From: Stenotrophomonas panacihumi
GTDB taxonomy: Bacteria; Pseudomonadota; Gammaproteobacteria; Xanthomonadales; Xanthomonadaceae
Direction: 5' to 3'
Assembly: GCF_001431645.1 (NCBI RefSeq)
Contig: NZ_LLXU01000035.1
Span: 38,119-102,118 of the forward strand
Length of the DNA: 64,000 bases
The notes below the pieces were generated by a model. That model was not told the DNA's origin and made no database searches. It saw only the letters and a program-made list of their open reading frames with translations. The position numbers were made by a program, and so were the translations under genes. Of the stretch, positions 1 through 8,279 are shown in pieces. The stretch's first letter is position 1; every line of letters starts with the position of its first letter.

Positions 1-2628
1 CCAGTCGGAGAGCATGGCCGAGCGGCGCTGCTGATAGTCACGCTCGATCTCGAGCGACCGGTTCAAGCTGTCCTGCAGAAGGGCCTGCTGTTTCTGGTAC
101 TCGCTCGCCGTCAGCGCGGTATTGGGGTCTCGCTGCGCCTTGTCGAGCTTTTCCTGCTCGCGAAGGTACTGGCGCTGGATGTCGAGCTGCCGCTGCAGCA
201 TCTGGGTGGCATCGGCACCGCGACCGATGCCCATCAGGTCGACGTCGGCCTGCTCTTGGCGCTGCTTCTCCAATTGGGCAAGGCGCTCGGTCAGTGCCGC
301 TTCGGCTGCGAGGTCCTTCTGCGTCTGCTGCGAAAGCTTCGCCTTCTCGGCGCTGGCTTCCAGCAGCGGGAGCGCCGCCTTCAGCGCCTCGCGCTGGCTG
401 CGGGTCATCGTGTTCGTGCTGTCGTCCAGCATCTGCTGCGCCTGGATCACCAGGCGATCGCTGGCCGTGACCTTCTCGCCACTCTCCGCGAGCTGGTTGT
501 TGGCGGTGATCTGGCGCTCGATGCTGGCGAGCAGCGAATCCGAAGCGTTGCCATCGGCATTGGCGCGCGCCCGCGCTTGACCCTTCTGCGAGTCCTTCTG
601 CAACTGCGCCAGCGCGCGATCGAACGTGCCGCCGGACACCGAACCGTCAGCGCCGAAGGTCACGCCCTTCAGGAGGTCAGACCCCGGATTGGCGACCTGA
701 AGCGCCTTGTACTGCTGCACCAGCTTGCGGGTGCTCTCTTCGAGCTTCTCGCTGCTGGTCTTGGCCCGGGTCAGGACACCGTCGATCTGGACATACGCAT
801 CCACACCCTGCTTGCGCAGTTCGGTCGCGTAGGCATCGCCCTTGGCGAGATCCTGTTGGTCACTCTTCATCTGCTTGACGAGCTCAATCTGCTGTCGCAG
901 GGAGGCGATGTCCTGATCTCGCTGCCCAGGGATCAGGTAGCGGGGCGCGAAGCTTCCTCCCTCGAGCGCTGCCAGCTTGCTTTGCAGATCCGCAAGCTGC
1001 AGGTCCAGCGTCGGATTGACGAGCCCCTTCAGTTCATTCGTGAACTGCGCCCACTGCGCGCGGAGATCGCCGACGTAACCGGTGAGCTCCTGCGTCTGCC
1101 GCTTCATCTCCTCCGCGCGCTTCTGGAACTCCTGCTCCGCCGCAGCGGTGGCAGCCGCAACCGCATCGGTCTCCCGCCCCTGTTCCTCCAGTGCCTTGAC
1201 GTGCTCGTACACGCTGGCGGTGAGAAAGTTGTACTTCTCATCCAGGTCGAGCAGGCCCTTGGCCGGCGCCTTGGCGACCCCCTCCAAGTCCTTCGCTGCG
1301 CTCTCGACGCTCTGCCCAGTCAACTGCGCGAGATCCACCGCGGCGGCGGCGGCATTGGCCAGCGCATCGCCCGTGAGCTTGCCGCTGGCAGCCAGTGCCT
1401 GAACCGCCTTCTGTGCGTCGCTGTACCGGCCGGTCGCCTTGCCCAGCCCATCGGAAAGGCTTCGCAGCTCTCCAGCGGTCATGCCGACGGCACCGCCCGT
1501 CGCGAGCAGCGCCTGGTTGTAGCCGTCCAGCTCCTTCTCGCTCGAGTAGGTGGCGGCGGCGAAGCCGACGACTGCGGCAAGAATGCCGGTGATCGCAATG
1601 CCGGTCGCGCTGAACACGGCGCCGAGTGCGCCCGTGCGCGCGGTCAGAGAAGTGATCGAGGACTGCGCGGTTCCCCATTCCCCGGACGCGAGCGATCGCG
1701 CGAGCGTGGCGATGGACTGCTGTGCCTCGATCGACTGCAGGTTAAGCCGGCCAAGGCTGCCCGTCGTCGCATCCGATGCCTTGCCCGCATTGAGCGTTGC
1801 GGCGCGTGTGGTCTCCAGGCGCTGCTGGTACTGCTGAAAAACCTGCGGATTGATCAGCCCGAGGTCGCGCGCCTTGGACAGGCGGTCTTCCTGGTCGGCC
1901 AGGCGATCAAGCGCGGCCACCGTGGGGTTGATCTGCCCCAGCAGCTTCTTGAGGTTCAGCTCCTGCGCCTCGGTGGCCAGCGCGGCGGCGCGGGCGTCGC
2001 GCTGAGTGCGCTCCTCGGCGGCTTGCAGCGCCCGTGCCCGCGCGATCATCTGGTCCTGCTCGCTGGCCATGCGCGCCGTGGCGCTGGCCTTGAGGTCGAT
2101 GCCAGCTGCGGCCAGGCGCTCCGCCTCCGCCAAGGCGCGATCGGAAAGGTTCGCTCCCCGCATGGATTCGGCGTATTCAACCGCACGCTGGGCCACCGAC
2201 CGGTACCGGGCGTCCTGCTCGGCGAGTTGGCGTTCCATCTGCTGGCTGGCGGTGGTGGCGGCGCTGACGTCGACGCTCGCGCGCTTCGCCGCTTCGCCGA
2301 CGCCCGAGATCGCGCCAGAAGCGCCGGCCGCTTTCTCCTGAAGCAGGGTCAGCACCGCCAGAATGGATTCCTGCGCACGGTTGAGCGCCTGCAGCTCGCT
2401 GACGGCAGCGCCCGTACCGGCGCCGATGCGGTCAAGCGCGCCACCGAGGCGGTCGCCGAGGGCGCCCGAGGAACGCTCGATGGTTCGGGAAAGCGACTGG
2501 AAGTCCCTCTCCAGCCGCTCGGCCGCACCGCCCGCGCGCTCGGCCGCCTCCGCATTCTGGTCCAGGGCTTTCGTGCCCTCGACCAGACCGCTGGAGTCCA
2601 CCTTGTAGCCAAGCTCGGCGATATCCAC
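1..2628 (-). CDS. Phage tail tape measure protein (C-terminus outside window)
   Basis: The minus strand is open from a GTG at 2628 to the window edge, giving at least 876 residues. The GTG follows the TGA of the upstream chaperone frame directly, with a GGGAGAGG ribosome site in front. The product is rich in Ala, Gln, Glu and Lys, with long predicted coiled-coil stretches and one hydrophobic Ala/Gly-rich segment around residues 330-365. That pattern, the size and the position after two tail chaperone frames fit a tape measure protein, which sets tail length and often helps DNA entry. The C-terminal part cannot be assessed. Confidence 0.9.
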   Translation of the reverse strand, partial: MDIAELGYKVDSSGLVEGTKALDQNAEAAERAGGAAERLERDFQSLSRTIERSSGALGDRLGGALDRIGAGTGAAVSELQALNRAQESILAVLTLLQEKAAGASGAISGVGEAAKRASVDVSAATTASQQMERQLAEQDARYRSVAQRAVEYAESMRGANLSDRALAEAERLAAAGIDLKASATARMASEQDQMIARARALQAAEERTQRDARAAALATEAQELNLKKLLGQINPTVAALDRLADQEDRLSKARDLGLINPQVFQQYQQRLETTRAATLNAGKASDATTGSLGRLNLQSIEAQQSIATLARSLASGEWGTAQSSITSLTARTGALGAVFSATGIAITGILAAVVGFAAATYSSEKELDGYNQALLATGGAVGMTAGELRSLSDGLGKATGRYSDAQKAVQALAASGKLTGDALANAAAAAVDLAQLTGQSVESAAKDLEGVAKAPAKGLLDLDEKYNFLTASVYEHVKALEEQGRETDAVAAATAAAEQEFQKRAEEMKRQTQELTGYVGDLRAQWAQFTNELKGLVNPTLDLQLADLQSKLAALEGGSFAPRYLIPGQRDQDIASLRQQIELVKQMKSDQQDLAKGDAYATELRKQGVDAYVQIDGVLTRAKTSSEKLEESTRKLVQQYKALQVANPGSDLLKGVTFGADGSVSGGTFDRALAQLQKDSQKGQARARANADGNASDSLLASIERQITANNQLAESGEKVTASDRLVIQAQQMLDDSTNTMTRSQREALKAALPLLEASAEKAKLSQQTQKDLAAEAALTERLAQLEKQRQEQADVDLMGIGRGADATQMLQRQLDIQRQYLREQEKLDKAQRDPNTALTASEYQKQQALLQDSLNRSLEIERDYQQRRSAMLSDW

Positions 2629-2946
2629 TCAACCTCTCCCGGTTTCCTGCTGTTCGAGCACGCGCGCCCGTACCGCCGCTTGGTCCTCTCGGACCGCGCG
2701 GAGGTAGGCGTCATCCATCGACAGCAGCATTTCGATTTCCACCGGCAGGACATCCTGTCCGGTGAGGCGTTGCCATTCGCCCAGTTCGGCGAACGCGAGA
2801 GCTTCGGGCCCAGTGCGGCGCCGATTCGAAAGCTCCGAGAACCACTCCCAGAGGTGCCCACCTTCGTCAGGCACCTCCAGCTCCGGCGTCTCGATGCCGA
2901 AGCGGGCGTTGCGCTCGCGGCGCGTGTCGCCCCTCTCGTCCTTCAT
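2629..2946 (-). CDS. Tail assembly chaperone, downstream (GT) frame
   Basis: A 105-residue frame between the G-like chaperone and the tape measure gene, resembling the phage DUF1799-type tail proteins. Its first ATG is at 2946, but the frame is open upstream to at least 3001 and reads sensible protein there (..KTRLSDAVYLTVRYD). This suggests it is mainly made as a C-terminal extension of the upstream chaperone by ribosomal frameshifting, as in lambda G/GT. In lambda such proteins coat the tape measure during tail assembly and are absent from the virion. The tape measure start follows its stop with no gap. Confidence 0.75.
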   Translation of the reverse strand: MKDERGDTRRERNARFGIETPELEVPDEGGHLWEWFSELSNRRRTGPEALAFAELGEWQRLTGQDVLPVEIEMLLSMDDAYLRAVREDQAAVRARVLEQQETGRG

Positions 2947-2974
2947 GTCGTAGCGAACGGTCAGGTAGACCGCG

Positions 2975-3370
2975 TCACTCAGCCGGGTCTTCAGCGCTGC
3001 GAAAAAAGGCCGCCCGATCCCCCAGCGCCTGGTCGACCTGCTCGGCCACCCACGGCAGTTCCTTGAAGACCGCGCGCAGGTTGCCGGCCGTGAACTCGGG
3101 CTTCTCGCCGTGGAAGGTCAGTTCGCCCTGCCAGTTCCAGCCACCGATCGAGGCGACCAGCATGTCGATGCGGGCCTGCTCCATCCGCTCGGCGGTGGCT
3201 TTGCCGCCGCGGCCGCTCAGGCGTTCGTTCATGGTGCGCCGCTGCGCCGCGCGCACCTGCGGGTGCGAGTCCGGCAGCAGGGTCAAGCACAGGCCCAGCG
3301 GCTCTTCGGTGGCGGGATGCTTGATATCGATCGTGCGCTCGGCGGCGACGATATTGCTCAGGTCGGTCAT
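2975..3370 (-). CDS. Tail assembly chaperone (G-like)
   Basis: A 131-residue protein between the major tail protein and the tape measure gene, the constant position of the lambda G analogue. It begins MTDLSNIVAAERTIDI and is mixed in charge, with no membrane segment. It terminates at 2975, but a T6 run about ten codons before the stop probably diverts a fraction of ribosomes into the following frame to make a longer GT-like protein. The call rests mainly on gene order, size and the frameshift arrangement. Confidence 0.75.
   Translation of the reverse strand: MTDLSNIVAAERTIDIKHPATEEPLGLCLTLLPDSHPQVRAAQRRTMNERLSGRGGKATAERMEQARIDMLVASIGGWNWQGELTFHGEKPEFTAGNLRAVFKELPWVAEQVDQALGDRAAFFRSAEDPAE
3001..3009 (-). 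other. Putative programmed frameshift site (G to GT)
   Basis: On the minus strand the G-like frame contains GCC TTT TTT CGC near its end, a run of six T. The -1 frame meets a TGA within four codons. The +1 (or -2) frame leads straight into the downstream chaperone frame with no stop. A +1 slip of tRNA-Phe from UUU to UUC, or a -2 slip as described for phage Mu, would make the fusion. The shift itself is inferred. Confidence 0.6.
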
Positions 3371-3470
3371 GTCGTGATCCTTTGAAAGCGATCCGGAAGG
3401 AAGATCCCAGGGAAGCCGGCCGGATCAGTTCCGGCTTGTCAGGCGGCCGCCCTATCCCCGGGATGTGCGG

Positions 3471-3938
3471 TTACGGGGTGACGGGCGCGGCGACGATCAG
3501 CGGGACCTGATTCAGGGCCAGCGTGAAGGTGTTGAGGATGAAGTCCTCGTTCCGGCCACCGGGCGAGTTCGGGCCGGCGACCAGGCCGCGCAGGTATTCC
3601 AGCGTGCCGTTGGGGCGCTCGACCTTGAACGCATAGGCGTCCGGGACGTTCGGCGCACCAGCCGCGCGCATGGCGATCTGGCCCGGGTCCGCCAGGTCCT
3701 CGGCGAGCTCGACCTGCGGGTCGCCGGCGTTGGTGATGCCCTTGCCCTTCATCGAGACCTGCGTGTCCCAGGTGTCGTAGCTGACGATGTTGGTATTGAT
3801 GCCGCGCTCGCCGACGCTGCCGACTTTCTTGACCAGGACATAGGTCAGGGCCTCGAAGCCCGCCTCGTCCAGATCCTCGTTCTTGGGCGTCATGCAGATG
3901 TAGAGCTTGGAGCCGCTGTTGGTTTGTGCCTCGGGCAT
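3471..3938 (-). CDS. Major tail (tube) protein
   Basis: A 155-residue soluble protein beginning MPEAQTNSGSKLYICM, rich in Gly, Asn and Thr, with the composition of siphophage tail tube subunits. It lies after the tail terminator and before the chaperone pair, the standard place for the tube protein. The ATG at 3938 has a GAGG site eight bases upstream. A transcription terminator sits just upstream, so this gene and those after it may be read partly from a separate promoter or by read-through. I cannot distinguish a tube protein with an Ig-like domain from one without; none is evident. Confidence 0.82.
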   Translation of the reverse strand: MPEAQTNSGSKLYICMTPKNEDLDEAGFEALTYVLVKKVGSVGERGINTNIVSYDTWDTQVSMKGKGITNAGDPQVELAEDLADPGQIAMRAAGAPNVPDAYAFKVERPNGTLEYLRGLVAGPNSPGGRNEDFILNTFTLALNQVPLIVAAPVTP

Positions 3939-3961
3939 TGCTGTGTCCTCGCGTTGGGCAA

Positions 3962-3984
3962 TAAAAAACCCGCCACGGGGCGGG
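3962..3984 (-). terminator. Rho-independent terminator inside the late operon
   Basis: On the minus strand CCCGCC-CCGT-GGCGGG is followed by TTTTTTATT. It lies between the tail terminator gene and the major tail protein, both on this strand, so it would partly separate head from tail expression or be overridden by antitermination. Confidence 0.75.
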
Positions 3985-4014
3985 GTTCTGGTGGTGCGCG
4001 CTTTGCTCTGGCGA

Positions 4015-4416
4015 TCAGCCGTCGAAGCCGCGCCAGGGGATGGTCACCGGATGCATGATGCGCTCCGGATCTGGGATGACGGCCGACGTCCAGGGCCTCT
4101 GGTAGACCCGCATCCCGGCGAACGTCGTCCCTTTGCCGAAGAAGGCGATGACCTGATCGGTGAGCTGCGTGCCGATGACGATTCCCTGCCCCGGCGGGTA
4201 GCACACAGCGAGCTGGGCGAAGCCTTGCAGCAGCGACGGACCTTCGTCGGCCATGCCGTAGTTCTGGGTCTTGTTCGGAAACCACTGCAGCTCAAGCCAC
4301 GCACCGCTCGCCGGCGGCGCGAACCCGACCCCCGGATACGAGCACGGCAGGGCCTGCGCCGCGGCGAACTGCGTCACGAGCGCCGCGAAGGCGGTATAGA
4401 TGGCGGTATCCGTCAC
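4015..4416 (-). CDS. Tail terminator / tail completion protein (DUF4128-like)
   Basis: A 133-residue product starting at a GTG (4416) that overlaps the TGA of the preceding gene. It begins VTDTAIYTAFAALVTQF and contains aromatic, Pro-rich stretches such as WLELQWFPN and PDPERIMHPV seen in phage minor tail proteins of the gpU/DUF4128 type. These form a hexameric ring that stops tail tube growth and joins the tail to the head connector. Position between the HK97 gp10-like gene and the tube gene agrees. The start is set by the overlap; a longer upstream reading would run over the previous gene. Confidence 0.75.
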   Translation of the reverse strand: MTDTAIYTAFAALVTQFAAAQALPCSYPGVGFAPPASGAWLELQWFPNKTQNYGMADEGPSLLQGFAQLAVCYPPGQGIVIGTQLTDQVIAFFGKGTTFAGMRVYQRPWTSAVIPDPERIMHPVTIPWRGFDG

Positions 4417-4838
4417 GGGATCTGCTCCTTCACCTTGAGCGTGGCGCGTTGGACGATGAAGGGCCAGTTCTGCGCCGCCGCGCGCGCGAAGCCCTTGCCG
4501 GCCTGCGCGTACTTCCGGCCCAAGCGATCCTCGCCGTAGAAACCGTGTTCGATGCGCATGGCGTAGGCGGCAGTCCAGCCGATCCACACCGACTGGCCGA
4601 TTTCCAGCCCCAGGAATACGAGCTGGGGAACGGCGCCGCCCGCGCTGGGCACGCCATCGGTCGAGGCCGCGCTCGAGTTGCGCAAGAAGCTGGTGTCGAC
4701 CGGCATCTTGCCGCCCTGCGCCTCGGGCGTGTTCGCCTCGTCGAGCAGCTCCTGCGCGGACTCGCGGAAGATGGCCTGCTGGCGCAGCTTCGCGCGCTCG
4801 GCGAAGGACTTCACCTGGTCACCGAACTTGCTGGCCAC
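4413..4838 (-). CDS. HK97 gp10-like tail/neck protein
   Basis: A 141-residue protein with a basic N-terminal helix (MASKFGDQVKSFAERAK) followed by a beta-rich part with TSFLRNSS and AYAMRIEHGFYG. That arrangement is typical of the HK97 gp10 family, which sits between head-closure and tail-terminator proteins. The gene overlaps the end of the MuF-like gene by 20 bases and the tail terminator start by 4, suggesting translational coupling. The family assignment is by motif memory; role in neck assembly is inferred from order. Confidence 0.75.
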   Translation of the reverse strand: MASKFGDQVKSFAERAKLRQQAIFRESAQELLDEANTPEAQGGKMPVDTSFLRNSSAASTDGVPSAGGAVPQLVFLGLEIGQSVWIGWTAAYAMRIEHGFYGEDRLGRKYAQAGKGFARAAAQNWPFIVQRATLKVKEQIP

Positions 4839-5910
4839 GTAGCGCCTCCGCTGCCATGTCGATGCGGTATAGCTTGGTGCATCGGCAGTTGATCGTTTCC
4901 TCAGGCGGCGCGCCCAAGCTCGTGTCGCCCGGGAACATCATCTGCGCCCCGTTGGGAGAGACGAAAGGTTCGCCGAAGGCGCGCTTCTGGCCGCTCATCT
5001 CCTGGTGCGTGTGCCGCGTGCGCCTGTCGCCCGTAGCCGACCATGTGCCGATGACGTTCTCGGGCGCCAGGCCGCCGGCGGCGATGTGCTGCCGGAAGGA
5101 TTCTTCCCGGCCGGCGCTCAACGCCGTGATCGATTCGGCCCGGGCGATGGTCTCGCCCCGCAGCGCCAGCAGCCGGTCGGCGTACCTGCCGGCGATCTTG
5201 TCGATGTCCGCTGGCGAGACCGGCCGACGGGCCTGCATAGCACGCCGGACAGCGGCGTCGAAGCGCTTGTCGCGCCGCTGGCGATCGAAGTACTGCGCCA
5301 TGCGTCCCGGATCGCCGCTGGCCAGCTCAGCGCGCATGTTCGCCACGAACTGGGCCTGCTGGGACGTCAGCCCGACCACGCCGCCGGCGCGCTGCCCGGT
5401 GGCACCGGCACGCCCGACGAGTTCGAGCGCCGTCTGGCGCGGGTTGCGCCCTGCGGCCAGGCCCTGCTGCAGCACGACACGGATCACCTCGCGTTGGTCG
5501 TTGACGATGCCGGTGATCAGCCTTGCCGAGTTCTGCTGCAGCCAGCGCTCGGCGACCGGGTTGCGCAGGTCAAACTGCGTGCGCAGCACGGGAGCGGTGG
5601 CCTTTGGCCGGTAGCTGCCCGTGACCACCGGATCCAGCTTGAGCCGGATCGCCGGCATCTCCTTCGTCGCCACCGCGCCGCCGGCCTTGAATGCGCCACG
5701 CAGGGCCTCGGCAAGGTCCGCGAAGCGCGGTTCGTCCAGGCCCAGGACCGTGAGCACGTCGTCCACCCGGCCGGCCTGCATCAGGTCGGCGATGACCTGC
5801 ACCGCGGCCTCGTTCGCCACGCTGCGCACCGCCTTGAGGAAGGCCCGCTGAAACGCCGGCTCCAGCTGCACCGCCAGCTGATCCAGTTGGCGGGCGGTGG
5901 CTGCGGCCAT
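4819..5910 (-). CDS. Mu gpF-like minor head (head morphogenesis) protein
   Basis: A 363-residue protein with a helical N-terminal half and a C-terminal module containing RAESITALSAG, TGDRRTRHTHQEMSG and ETINCRCTKLYR. The R-x-x-H-x-x-M and CRC motifs are the signature of the phage Mu F head morphogenesis family. Members are minor capsid components and occasionally carry toxin domains; none is seen here. The start ATG overlaps the previous stop (TAATG) after a GAGG site. It is unusual that it lies downstream of the adaptor genes rather than next to the portal. Confidence 0.85.
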   Translation of the reverse strand: MAAATARQLDQLAVQLEPAFQRAFLKAVRSVANEAAVQVIADLMQAGRVDDVLTVLGLDEPRFADLAEALRGAFKAGGAVATKEMPAIRLKLDPVVTGSYRPKATAPVLRTQFDLRNPVAERWLQQNSARLITGIVNDQREVIRVVLQQGLAAGRNPRQTALELVGRAGATGQRAGGVVGLTSQQAQFVANMRAELASGDPGRMAQYFDRQRRDKRFDAAVRRAMQARRPVSPADIDKIAGRYADRLLALRGETIARAESITALSAGREESFRQHIAAGGLAPENVIGTWSATGDRRTRHTHQEMSGQKRAFGEPFVSPNGAQMMFPGDTSLGAPPEETINCRCTKLYRIDMAAEALRGQQVR

Positions 5911-6266
5911 TACTTCCTCGCATGGAACTCGTAGAGAAGGACCTGCGCGCCGGGAGAGATAGGCTGCAGGTCAAACAAGTGGTACAGCTGGCCGCCCAGC
6001 AGGATCCGGTCATCCTTGGTCGGCGTGATGTCGATGGCGGTGGAGATGAGCCCCAGCTTGTCCCCGCGCAGCACCAGCGTGGCGTCGCGGTTGGTCAGAC
6101 TGTATTCGGTCTCCACGACCTTGCAGTCGTGCCGCGTCGGCGGCCCCGGCTGCGGGTTGTAGGCCGGCCCGGTGGGCACCCCATCCCGTTCCAGCTGGGA
6201 GGCGTAGCCGTAGCGAGCGATCAAGCGCTGGGCGGTTGCCTGCAGGCGATCGTAGAAGGCGCTCAT
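5910..6266 (-). CDS. Head-closure / head-tail connector protein
   Basis: A 118-residue protein of mainly beta character, starting MSAFYDRLQATAQRLI. It overlaps the preceding adaptor gene by four bases (ATGA) and the MuF-like gene by one base. Size, position between adaptor and gp10-like genes, and the C-terminal YHLFDLQPISPGAQVLLYE pattern fit the small beta-barrel head-closure proteins that plug the portal after packaging. No specific family was recognised, so the role is inferred from order. Confidence 0.65.
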   Translation of the reverse strand: MSAFYDRLQATAQRLIARYGYASQLERDGVPTGPAYNPQPGPPTRHDCKVVETEYSLTNRDATLVLRGDKLGLISTAIDITPTKDDRILLGGQLYHLFDLQPISPGAQVLLYEFHARK

Positions 6267-6778
6267 ACGACGAGCACCGCGGGCGATGTCAGCCGGGTGA
6301 GAAGCAGCGGCGCCAGGATCTCATCGATCACCGGCACGACCGGCCGGTTCGGAGTTGCAGTTCCTTCGCCTTCGGCTGCCGCGTAGGTGACATCGATGGG
6401 CCCGACCTTCTCGCGCGTGACCTGCGCGCTGGCCACGAAGTCCGGCGACAGGCTGCCCGGCTCGGTCAGCTCGCGCACGGCCGCCTCGTAGGTTGCCCGT
6501 TCGACTTCGTCGGGCACCAGGTCAATCGGGAGCTCATTGCCGTCGTAATCGACGGCGCCGGTGCGGGGCCACTCGTTCGGCTGGCCCCGCCCCTCCGTGC
6601 GCACGCCGGGGAACATCGAAGCCCAGCGGCCCGAAGGCAGCAGGTAGCGGTAGCGTCCATCGATGTAATCCGTGGCGCGGACCAGCGCGGCCGTGCGCGC
6701 CTCGTTGCTACCCTCACCCCACGCGGTGTTACCGCGCGCAGCGTGGTAGCCGTCCGCACCTTCCAGCGTGCCGTACAT
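6263..6778 (-). CDS. Head-tail adaptor, DnaT-like family
   Basis: A 171-residue protein beginning MYGTLEGADGYHAARGN, with AALVRATDYIDGRY nearby. This is the signature of phage head proteins filed under a 'DnaT-like ssDNA-binding' heading (DnaT_2). Despite the name, their constant place between capsid and head-closure genes argues for an adaptor (gp6/gp15-like) that binds the portal ring. Start and stop abut or overlap the neighbours. The DNA-binding label should not be read as a replication function here. Confidence 0.75.
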   Translation of the reverse strand: MYGTLEGADGYHAARGNTAWGEGSNEARTAALVRATDYIDGRYRYLLPSGRWASMFPGVRTEGRGQPNEWPRTGAVDYDGNELPIDLVPDEVERATYEAAVRELTEPGSLSPDFVASAQVTREKVGPIDVTYAAAEGEGTATPNRPVVPVIDEILAPLLLTRLTSPAVLVV

Positions 6779-6781
6779 GGG

Positions 6782-7291
6782 TCAGCTCCCGGTGCCGCCG
6801 GCGGCGGCCTTCTGTGCCTCGTCCAGCGCGGCGCGCAGCTTCTCCACGCCCCAGCGCTTGTCGAACTTCACCTTCGCAGCTTCGAGCTGGGCGATCAGCT
6901 CCGCCTTTTCCTCTTCGGTGCTCGGCGCGGCCGCTTCGGCCTTGAGCTCCGCGAGCTGGCTACCGATGTGCGAATCGCGATCCGCCTGGGTCAGCGAGTT
7001 CCAGGCTTCCAGCTCTAGGCCCGACGCTTCGAAGGCCTGGCGCACCAGGTCGTCCAGATCGGTGACCTTGTCTTCGATCAGCGGCACGTCGGCCGGCAGG
7101 TTGCGGGTGCCGATGATCGCCGCCTTCGCCGAGTCCTTGCCCTCGATCAGGATGCCGGCGGCGATCCACGCCTGGACCACGGCGTTTTTCTTGAGAGTGG
7201 CCCAGTCCGGCACCGGGGCCGGCACTTCCGGTACCAGCACCTGGCCGCTCGGAAGCCCCAGCGGCGTCGCGTGCTTGTTGATGATCTGCAT
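6782..7291 (-). CDS. Hypothetical head-region protein with C-terminal helix bundle
   Basis: About 169 residues. Two ATGs occur (7297 and 7291); the second is preferred because the GGAG site is seven bases before it and only one base before the first. The N-terminal part is Pro-rich (VLVPEVPAPVPDW); the C-terminal part is charged and helical and ends with KFDKRWGVEKLRAAL, reminiscent of an HeH/SAP-like helix-extended-helix element. It follows the major capsid gene, where many phages carry a minor head protein. No family is assigned. Confidence 0.6.
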   Translation of the reverse strand: MQIINKHATPLGLPSGQVLVPEVPAPVPDWATLKKNAVVQAWIAAGILIEGKDSAKAAIIGTRNLPADVPLIEDKVTDLDDLVRQAFEASGLELEAWNSLTQADRDSHIGSQLAELKAEAAAPSTEEEKAELIAQLEAAKVKFDKRWGVEKLRAALDEAQKAAAGGTGS

Positions 7292-7337
7292 GTGCATGCT
7301 CCAGTAGGACCCCGGCGCGGTGCCGGGGTCGTGAGGG

Positions 7338-8267
7338 TCAGATGCCGTCCAGGTAGACGACGTCCTTCGGCAGGCGCACGTCCAGGCCGCCCAGGCGCAT
7401 CACGCCGGGGATATCCCAGCGCAGCGGACCCGACTGGTACACCGGCAGGAACCGGTGCGGCATCGGCATGTGCAGCTTCAGCACGTTCGGATCCTTCCGA
7501 TACGCGATCAGGCGGGCCACGCCACCGGCACCGGCGGTATCCAGGCCGCGCAGTCCGCGCACGGTGAGCTGGCGACCGGTGGCGGCGTTGTACACGTTGT
7601 TGGCCAGGAACCACTGCAGGATGGTCGCGTCGCTGTTGTCGCTCATCTTGCGAGTCGCGATGGCCAGGTACTTCGACCACGGCACCAGCAGCGTGTCGGC
7701 GATCGAGGTCGTGTTGGTGCCGTTGAACACGTTGAGCAGCGACGCGTTCATGTCCGCGACGATCTGGTCCGGCGTCGCAGTGTTCCAGCTGCCGGTCGGA
7801 GCGGCCACGGGCGTGACGTTGGTAGCGTTGAACAGGCCGCTGAAGCCCTTCTGGCTGTCGCCCTGCAGTGCGACGCGGTCCACCAGCTCCTCCGCCGCGC
7901 GGCGGGCGGCCATGGCGTCCTCGCTCGGCAGGTTGATGCCCAGCATCTGGGCGCGGCCGATTTCCTCCCAGCCGTAGCCGTAGCCGATGCCCGCGGTGTA
8001 CACCGGGGTCTCGAACTTCGAACGGGTGGTACCGGCGCGGGGGATGTCGTCCGCGTTGCCGTTGATCCAGTCGGCCTTGCCGTACTGGTCCGACGAGAAG
8101 TAGGTCACCGAGGTGGCGAACTCGCTGCCGGAGGTATCGACCGGGATCAGGTCGCGGTACTGCACGTCCGGATAGACCGTGCGGTAGACGCCCGGCTCGA
8201 TGATCGAGGCCTGGGCGATGACGAAGCCCAAGGCTGCCTGGGCGTCGATGACGGGGATTGCGCTCAT
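7338..8267 (-). CDS. Major capsid protein (DUF2184 type)
   Basis: A 309-residue protein starting MSAIPVIDAQAALGFVIAQ, with long beta-rich segments and the GYGYGWEEIGRAQMLG block typical of the DUF2184 capsid family, which adopts the HK97 fold. It builds the icosahedral shell. It follows the scaffold/protease and decoration genes in the usual order. There is no obvious N-terminal pro-domain, in line with a separate scaffold gene upstream. Confidence 0.85.
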   Translation of the reverse strand: MSAIPVIDAQAALGFVIAQASIIEPGVYRTVYPDVQYRDLIPVDTSGSEFATSVTYFSSDQYGKADWINGNADDIPRAGTTRSKFETPVYTAGIGYGYGWEEIGRAQMLGINLPSEDAMAARRAAEELVDRVALQGDSQKGFSGLFNATNVTPVAAPTGSWNTATPDQIVADMNASLLNVFNGTNTTSIADTLLVPWSKYLAIATRKMSDNSDATILQWFLANNVYNAATGRQLTVRGLRGLDTAGAGGVARLIAYRKDPNVLKLHMPMPHRFLPVYQSGPLRWDIPGVMRLGGLDVRLPKDVVYLDGI

Positions 8268-8279
8268 GTGGTCGGCTCC

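Noticed and set aside
256..3066. A 936-codon open frame on the plus strand.
   Set aside because: It is antisense to the tape measure, chaperone and nearby genes; composition is Leu/Arg/Gly-rich shadow protein typical of GC-rich DNA, and no motif or ribosome site supports it.
4819..5910. MuF-like protein as a polymorphic toxin carrier.
   Set aside because: The protein ends shortly after the MuF CRC motif, so no C-terminal toxin domain is present.
6263..6778. DnaT-like label as evidence of a primosome gene.
   Set aside because: Its place among head-tail adaptor genes shows a structural role; the name comes from a family heading.
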